A stretch of DNA of 64,000 nt from Massilia alkalitolerans DSM 17462 (GTDB taxonomy: Bacteria > Pseudomonadota > Gammaproteobacteria > Burkholderiales > Burkholderiaceae_D). Each line of letters opens with the position of its first letter. Within the stretch, counting starts at the first letter, position 1. The notes beneath the pieces were generated by a model. It had not been told where the DNA came from. It searched no databases and saw only the letters and a program-made list of their open reading frames with translations. The stretch is taken from positions 287,589-351,588 of the forward strand of contig NZ_ATYR01000003.1 in the NCBI RefSeq assembly GCF_000427785.1. Direction: 5' to 3'. Shown piece by piece: positions 58,883 through 64,000 of this stretch. The position numbers and the translations under genes were made by a program.

Positions 58883-61735
58883 TCAATAGCTGCCGCTCCA
58901 TGCCACACTGAGCGACTTCGGTCCTGGACTGACAGCGAAGTGCGAACGCGGGTTGTCGCGCTGCGCCTGCCATAGCCAGCTGCCCACGGCATAGCCGATC
59001 ACGCCACCGGCAACCACGTCCGACACCCAGTGTTGGCGCCCGGCGCTACGACCAAGCGAGCTCGCGGCGGCAAGGCCGTACAGCCATGGCGCATCATATT
59101 CCTGGGCGAACGGCGTTACGGCAGCAAATGCCACTGCGCTGTGGTTTGATGGGAAAGACGAATCCGAGCGTTTCGACGCCCTGCTCCACCGCCCCTGCTC
59201 TTCTTGCGGACGCGCACGGCCGACCAGGCGCTTAGTCGCCATGGACAGTGCGGCGCTGCCGACGACAGACTCCAGAGAGATAATGCCGATATTCTGCATC
59301 CGTGCATCGCCGAACGCCACCGCACCGGCGGCCGCGCCAACCAATACTGCAGGCATTGCCTTTCCGGCCTTATCCCAGGCTTCCGTGACGCGCGAACCGG
59401 CATGCTTCTTCATGAAGCGGTCGACGGGCTTGTCCAGCAAGGCGCTGCCCAGGATCGCTCCGCCGGCAAGCATCGTCCCATTGGCCCATTGCGGCAGCGT
59501 CGGGGTAGCTGATGCCGCCTGTTCGAGGCGCCAGCGGAAGGCCGGCCATGGGCTCGCCATTGCACGTACTGGCGGATTCACCGCAGCGAGGCCCTGTTCG
59601 TCGCGGCGCTCGGCGAAGTTGCCCAGGCCATCATAGGTCGTCAGGTCGCGGCGCGGCTGCTCCATGATGTCGTACAGGTCGCCCGGACTGGCCACCATCT
59701 GGCCGACGTCGCGCGTCCAGGGCGCAATCGCCATGCCCGCTGTTGCCTGGGAATCCATCGGCAACATGATGTTCAGCGGCACCGACAGGAACACGCCTTT
59801 ATCGTTGTACGGATTGGCAGGCGAGCCGGGATTGGTGATGTCCTTGCCATTTGTCCTAGTGTACCAGACGCCGATTTCGGTACCCGACTGGAAACGGCGT
59901 TTGAACTCCACCCGCACGCCGTCGTCCTTGGCGAGGAAGCGCCCCGCCCGCGCGGTCGCGGTAACGTCATACGGGAGCCTGTAATGCAGGGAGCCCAGGG
60001 CTGTCACGGTACTGTAGTCACGCTTGTCGAACCAGCCCTTGAAGCCACGCTGCTGCAAGGCGTCCACACTCAGGTCCACGGCCCAGCGGCTATCTTTCGG
60101 CAAGTAGAGGATCTGGCCACCGACGCCGCGATACATCTCTTCATAGAAACCGGCAGACGCGCGCACGTATACGCGCTCATCGAGCGTCATGTATTTATTG
60201 ACCAGCAGTCGATTGAGCTTGAAGCGCCCACCCCGCTTGTACTCGGCAATGTCGGTGCGGACGTGGGGCAGCAAGCTGTTCGACGGCTGGGTGACACCCG
60301 AAACGTTTTCGAGGATGTTCAGCCTGAATGCACTGTTCAGGTAGGTGCCTTCCGCCAGGCGCTTGTCATAATTGGCAGCCGCGGCGACTTCGTAACGCAA
60401 GGCGCCGCTCGGATCGTTGAAGAAGAAGCCGATCTTCGGCACGACCTTGAAACGGTTCGCCTCACGGTCTTCCGAAACCACCTGGACCATGTTGCCGTCA
60501 TGTCCCACTTGTACAGCCAAGCCATTGCCTTCCTCCATGACTGCGGCCAGCAAGCCGTCCTGGTCGCCACCGGGCCTGTCAGCCGGAGTCGAATAACGCA
60601 CCACCACGCTCTGCAGGAAGGATTCGCGGCCTGTAAGCCCGGTCAGATAGTCGGTCAGGCGCGGCAGGTCGATGAACTCGTAGGTAGCGATCGGTTGCTC
60701 GAGCTTGGTGTACGTCACATGGATCGAGCGCGTGCCCTCCGGCGCGAACGCCAGCGCAGTACGTGCGGCACGGCCTACCGCGCGGCCCATATTCGAGATC
60801 CGGTTATTGGTCAGCGTGAGTTTGAGGCTTGCTCCATCGAGTTCGACGCGGACGTTCTTGAAATCCTGCTTGGCCAGGGCTTGTGCCAGTCCGGCGCCAT
60901 GGACGCCGCTTTGCCGCCACTGATCGAGCGAAACACGGGCCGGCGCGGTTTTCGGGTTGAACGGCGCCGGCTCGTACAGCTTCGGGATGAATTCGCGTTC
61001 GGAGAACGGGATGCTGATGTAAGCGTTGGCGCTGAAGTGGTCGCGATGCCGCGCGACTTGGGCGCCTAGCCAACCCCATCGATATTCCACCCCTACGGCA
61101 GGACCTTTTTTTCGTGTCGCCGCGCCCGTCGCCTCGGCCCGGAAGTCGCTCGTGTAGTCGTTCGCATCATACTCGGCCACCAGTGCCCACCCCGGCGCGG
61201 ACAGGGGCGCCCAGCGCGCGCCGGCGAAGACGCCGCTCGGGCGGGTTCCGCCGAAACCGATGGTAGCTTCGATATTCCGGGCAGCGCCAAACGTCTTGGA
61301 GGCCGCGAAATATTTTCCTTTGAAGAGCTGGGTACCCAATAAATCGGTTGCGCCAATCGAGAGCGCTGGCAACCATGACGACTCTTGCCAAAGATTGAGC
61401 TTCGCGTCGACTACCTTGTCTTTATAACGGCCATATTTCTTGCCATATTCTGGATCTGCATTTGCGAACGCCGGAACACCTGTCACAGATACATAGCGTC
61501 CGGTCACCTGAAGAAACGGCAGGACTGTAGCCGTAACCCATGTACCACCATAAGGACTATCATAACCGTAGCCCGCAGTAATTGTCCCGTCGCGCTCAAC
61601 CCAGGCACTCGGCATATTGACATAACCCGACTGCCCCATTACCGAGGGAGTCGCTCCCCATGCATTCACCGCGCCCAGCACGAGCGAACTGCATAAAGAG
61701 AGTTTGAAAGAGCGTTTAAAAGCAATGTCGAGCAT
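58883..61735 (-). CDS. YjbH-like outer-membrane protein fused to a PAP2 phosphatase
   Basis: A 950-residue protein from the ATG at 61735, with a signal peptide (FKRSFKLSLCSSLVLGAVNA). Residues about 25-690 fit the YjbH/GfcD family (QSGYVNMPSAWVERDGTITA, GYGYDSPYGGTWVTATVLPF) of exopolysaccharide-linked beta-rich proteins. Residues about 770-940 form a PAP2 domain with all three motifs: KRLVGRARP (about 835), SFPSNHSAVAFA (about 862) and GRSAGRQHWVSD (about 900). PAP2 enzymes remove phosphate from lipid carriers such as undecaprenyl pyrophosphate. The fusion ties that to a surface-polysaccharide protein. The start is not certain; an upstream ATG at 61795 exists. Confidence 0.82.
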   Translation of the reverse strand: MLDIAFKRSFKLSLCSSLVLGAVNAWGATPSVMGQSGYVNMPSAWVERDGTITAGYGYDSPYGGTWVTATVLPFLQVTGRYVSVTGVPAFANADPEYGKKYGRYKDKVVDAKLNLWQESSWLPALSIGATDLLGTQLFKGKYFAASKTFGAARNIEATIGFGGTRPSGVFAGARWAPLSAPGWALVAEYDANDYTSDFRAEATGAATRKKGPAVGVEYRWGWLGAQVARHRDHFSANAYISIPFSEREFIPKLYEPAPFNPKTAPARVSLDQWRQSGVHGAGLAQALAKQDFKNVRVELDGASLKLTLTNNRISNMGRAVGRAARTALAFAPEGTRSIHVTYTKLEQPIATYEFIDLPRLTDYLTGLTGRESFLQSVVVRYSTPADRPGGDQDGLLAAVMEEGNGLAVQVGHDGNMVQVVSEDREANRFKVVPKIGFFFNDPSGALRYEVAAAANYDKRLAEGTYLNSAFRLNILENVSGVTQPSNSLLPHVRTDIAEYKRGGRFKLNRLLVNKYMTLDERVYVRASAGFYEEMYRGVGGQILYLPKDSRWAVDLSVDALQQRGFKGWFDKRDYSTVTALGSLHYRLPYDVTATARAGRFLAKDDGVRVEFKRRFQSGTEIGVWYTRTNGKDITNPGSPANPYNDKGVFLSVPLNIMLPMDSQATAGMAIAPWTRDVGQMVASPGDLYDIMEQPRRDLTTYDGLGNFAERRDEQGLAAVNPPVRAMASPWPAFRWRLEQAASATPTLPQWANGTMLAGGAILGSALLDKPVDRFMKKHAGSRVTEAWDKAGKAMPAVLVGAAAGAVAFGDARMQNIGIISLESVVGSAALSMATKRLVGRARPQEEQGRWSRASKRSDSSFPSNHSAVAFAAVTPFAQEYDAPWLYGLAAASSLGRSAGRQHWVSDVVAGGVIGYAVGSWLWQAQRDNPRSHFAVSPGPKSLSVAWSGSY

Positions 61736-62393
61736 TAGGGGATCCGGCAAAATGCATCGTTCCCCATCCGAGAAATGGACAGGCAGCAGATGCAAACGGA
61801 AGAGTTTATCAGGTCAACCCTTGGTAGCCAACAACTCTTGTCAGCGACCTGAGGGAAGCAGCACCCTACTGGACAGGCATCGATGCCGCCAACAGTGAAG
61901 TTTGGATGCGCGCAAGCACTATTTCATTCTAATCCAACAACATCGCGATCCTGATGTGATGCGTTGACGCAACACTCTCTTAGGATTTTTCCTACTAAAT
62001 TACTTGCATTAAAGTCTACTTTTCATGCGCTGTGCATTAATTGACATGTAACATTTCGCTCGTGCCGGTAGAGTTGCACAGCAGCGTATGCCAGGCGAAT
62101 CAACGCTGAACGAGAGGGCGTCTGGGACGAAAATGTCGCCCCCTCGTTAGGGGGAATTTTCCTACAGTGACGTGTATTTTTCCGCGTCAATAAAGTATCA
62201 TTGAGCGGATGCAACGTTACGCCGTTCAATATATGAACCGGCCCACGCGACCGTTACAAACGGTGAGAATCGCGCCTCCCCCAAGGAATACTCCGGATCT
62301 CAACGAAAGAGTGATAAGAGCCCTCTTCGTCCGGGGAAATATTTCTCGGAACTTCGACGACGTCCCGGATACGAAATCCAATTTGCTTCAAAC
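61736..62393. other. Intergenic leader region between the YjbH-PAP2 gene and the NDP-sugar dehydratase
   Basis: About 660 bases without a convincing gene; promoters for both divergent genes should lie here. TTGACA occurs at 62041 but has no matching -10. GCCGGTAG at 62064-62071 differs by one base from the ops element GGCGGTAG of polysaccharide operons. A hairpin CCCCCT-CGTT-AGGGGG (62139-62154), then AATTTT, looks like an attenuator. ACCGTT-ACA-AACGGT lies at 62250-62264. A 62-codon frame at 62209-62397 overlaps the next start as ATGA and could be a leader peptide. Confidence 0.4.
62139..62162 (+). terminator. Attenuator-like hairpin upstream of the dehydratase gene
   Basis: CCCCCT (62139-62144), loop CGTT and AGGGGG (62149-62154) pair fully and are followed by AATTTTCC. 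The hairpin lies about 240 bases before the start codon. Its stem is short and the T-run has four T, so strength is uncertain. Confidence 0.4.
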
Positions 62394-64000
62394 ATGAAAA
62401 ACAGATTTTTAGAGCTACCCCGTCGCCAAAAGCAAATCGTCGCAGCCGCTGCCGACCTTGTTTTCGTTCCACTTATCTTTTTGGTGGCTTTGGCACTGCA
62501 TTTTAATACGCTTCAATCACCGGAAGTAGTCAATTATTTTTGGTTGATTCTGGCTGCTCCATTTGTCTCGATTCCGATTTATGCTCGTATCGGTTTATAC
62601 CGGGCGATTATCAGGTATATCGATCACCAGATTGTGATGACGGTCGTCAAAGGCGCCATGATCACGGTATTGGTTCTGGTTGGGCTCGCCGGCTTTGTTC
62701 TGGAAAATAACTTCTCTGCCACGCCGTTCCTGATTTTTGCCGCGAACCTCGTTCTATATCTGCTGGTAAGCCGTTTCACGGCCCGCGGATTTTTCGTGGG
62801 TGATCGTCGTGCCAACCAGCGCGTTAATGTCGTAATTTACGGCGCAGGCAACGCGGGCGTGGCACTGGCAAACGCCCTGCTTCCTGGGCGGGAATACTTG
62901 CCGGTGGCATTTATCGACGACAATCCACAATTGCACCGAGCAACGATCGCCGGTATCAAGGTACATTCCCCCAAGCGTATCGAAGAGCTTGTTCAGCAAC
63001 ATGAGGTAGGCGCGGTGCTGCTGGCGATGCCCTCACTGACCAGCGCGGAACAGAAGCGCATCATTGACGGCCTTACTCCTCTGAAGGTCAAGATCAAGGT
63101 CACCCCGCCGATGAAGAACCTGGTCAAAGGCATGTCGCGTGTCGAAGACGTGCGCCAGATCGAAATCGAAGACCTTCTCAGCCGCGACCCGGTGGCGCCG
63201 AACAACGCCCTGTTGTCGGTGTGCATCACCGGCAAGAGCGTGGCCGTGAGCGGCGCAGGAGGATCGATCGGTTCCGAACTGTGCCGCCAGATCGTCAAGC
63301 TCGCACCGCGCAGGCTGGTGATGATCGAGCTGACTGAGTACGCCCTCTATGCCATCGACCAGGAACTGCGTTCCGTGTGCGCCGCGAACGGCTATGACAT
63401 CGAGCTTGTTCCCTTCATGGGCTCCGTATTGGATTACAAGAAGTCTTGCGAGATTTTCCGTCAATTCGAGATCGACACCGTCTACCACGCTGCCGCCTAC
63501 AAGCACGTACCACTGGTTGAACAGAATCCTGTCGAAGGCATCCGCAACAACGTTTTCGGCACGCTCAACTTTGCCCGTGCTGCCGTCGAGGCCAAGGTCA
63601 AGTACTTCGTCCTTGTTTCGACCGACAAGGCTGTTCGTCCTACCAACGTGATGGGTTCGACCAAACGCCTTGCCGAGCTCATCCTGCAGGCATTCTCCCG
63701 CCAGCACAGCAGCACACGCTTCTGCATGGTTCGATTCGGAAACGTCCTCGGTTCTTCGGGTTCCGTTGTGCCCTTGTTCCGCCGGCAGATCGCAGCGGGC
63801 GGACCTGTCACGCTCACCCATCCGGAGATCACGCGCTATTTCATGACGATCCCGGAAGCGGCCCAACTCGTCATCCAGGCTGGTTCGATGGGCAAGGGTG
63901 GTGATGTGTTCGTGCTCGATATGGGTGAGCCGGTGAAGATCGCGGACCTGGCCAAAAAGATGATTTACCTGAGCGGCAACGAAGTACGCTCGGCTTCCTC
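62394..64000 (+). CDS. NDP-sugar 4,6-dehydratase of the WbpM/CapD/PglF family (partial)
   Basis: The frame is open from the ATG at 62394 to the window end (535 codons). The N-terminus has four hydrophobic helices (for example DLVFVPLIFLVALALHF), then a first nucleotide-binding domain (VVIYGAGNAGVALANALL), then the catalytic SDR domain with VAVSGAGGSIGSELCRQIV, YHAAAYKHVPLVEQNP, LVSTDKAVRPTNVMGSTKR and RFGNVLGSSGSVVPLFRRQI. Membrane-bound members act as UDP-GlcNAc 4,6-dehydratases for surface polysaccharides. It probably begins the exopolysaccharide cluster to the right. Confidence 0.95.
   Translation, partial: MKNRFLELPRRQKQIVAAAADLVFVPLIFLVALALHFNTLQSPEVVNYFWLILAAPFVSIPIYARIGLYRAIIRYIDHQIVMTVVKGAMITVLVLVGLAGFVLENNFSATPFLIFAANLVLYLLVSRFTARGFFVGDRRANQRVNVVIYGAGNAGVALANALLPGREYLPVAFIDDNPQLHRATIAGIKVHSPKRIEELVQQHEVGAVLLAMPSLTSAEQKRIIDGLTPLKVKIKVTPPMKNLVKGMSRVEDVRQIEIEDLLSRDPVAPNNALLSVCITGKSVAVSGAGGSIGSELCRQIVKLAPRRLVMIELTEYALYAIDQELRSVCAANGYDIELVPFMGSVLDYKKSCEIFRQFEIDTVYHAAAYKHVPLVEQNPVEGIRNNVFGTLNFARAAVEAKVKYFVLVSTDKAVRPTNVMGSTKRLAELILQAFSRQHSSTRFCMVRFGNVLGSSGSVVPLFRRQIAAGGPVTLTHPEITRYFMTIPEAAQLVIQAGSMGKGGDVFVLDMGEPVKIADLAKKMIYLSGNEVRSAS

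Noticed and set aside
62209-62397. 62-codon frame ahead of the dehydratase gene as a confident gene
   Set aside because: It has a weak Shine-Dalgarno and no recognisable sequence; the ATGA overlap is suggestive only, so it is kept as a possibility inside a finding.

Overview
The window looks like a chromosomal segment of a motile, Gram-negative betaproteobacterium, most likely Massilia or a close relative in the Oxalobacteraceae. This is an inference from high GC content, the flagellar gene order, the MotC/MotD-type stator pair next to fliA, a TonB-dependent receptor and the style of the exopolysaccharide genes. No rRNA or tRNA gene, prophage or CRISPR array was seen.

Most of the window is a near-complete flagellar locus in blocks. 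(1) 1-3367, plus strand: the end of fliD, fliS, fliT, a FliK-like protein, a stand-alone FlhB C-terminal-like protein and the c-di-GMP flagellar brake YcgR. (2) 3452-8297: two tandem PAS-diguanylate cyclases, an AhpD-like protein, a LuxR-type regulator with a degenerate receiver, and an NsrR-like regulator. (3) 8407-20544: fliE (minus) diverging from fliFGHIJK and fliLMNOPQR (plus). (4) 20587-24978: a YfeK-like protein, a PH-domain protein, a small membrane protein and a TonB-dependent receptor. (5) 25361-38243: flgBCDEFGHIJKL (minus) diverging from flgA-flgM-flgN (plus). (6) 46376-54595: flhB, flhA, flhF, flhG, fliA, motC and motD (minus). Together these encode the basal body, export gate, rod, hook, hook-filament junction, chaperones, sigma-28/anti-sigma-28, the FlhF/FlhG placement pair and one stator pair.

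The stretch between the flg and flh blocks (38350-46314) is accessory DNA. An Hcp tube protein diverges from a GH24 lysozyme followed by a small exported protein, which looks like an orphan type VI secretion effector/immunity module of lower GC. Then come a small membrane protein, a GH43-like secreted protein, a globin-coupled GGDEF-EAL protein, an M35 metalloprotease, and a convergent small exported protein that resembles the protease's own N-terminal domain.

The right end (54901-64000) begins a cell-surface polysaccharide region: a small Thr/Ala/Gly-rich exported protein, rmlBDAC for dTDP-L-rhamnose, a YjbH barrel-like protein fused to a PAP2 phosphatase, and a WbpM/PglF-type NDP-sugar dehydratase cut by the window end.

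Two families of palindromic intergenic repeats run through the window. Family 1 (five copies) has inverted half-units with compensating stem changes. One copy lies inside the 5' end of the fliO frame, and another overlaps the -35 of a probable sigma-28 promoter of flgK. Family 2 (two copies) carries CTTC-loop hairpins. A clear sigma-28 promoter precedes flgM.
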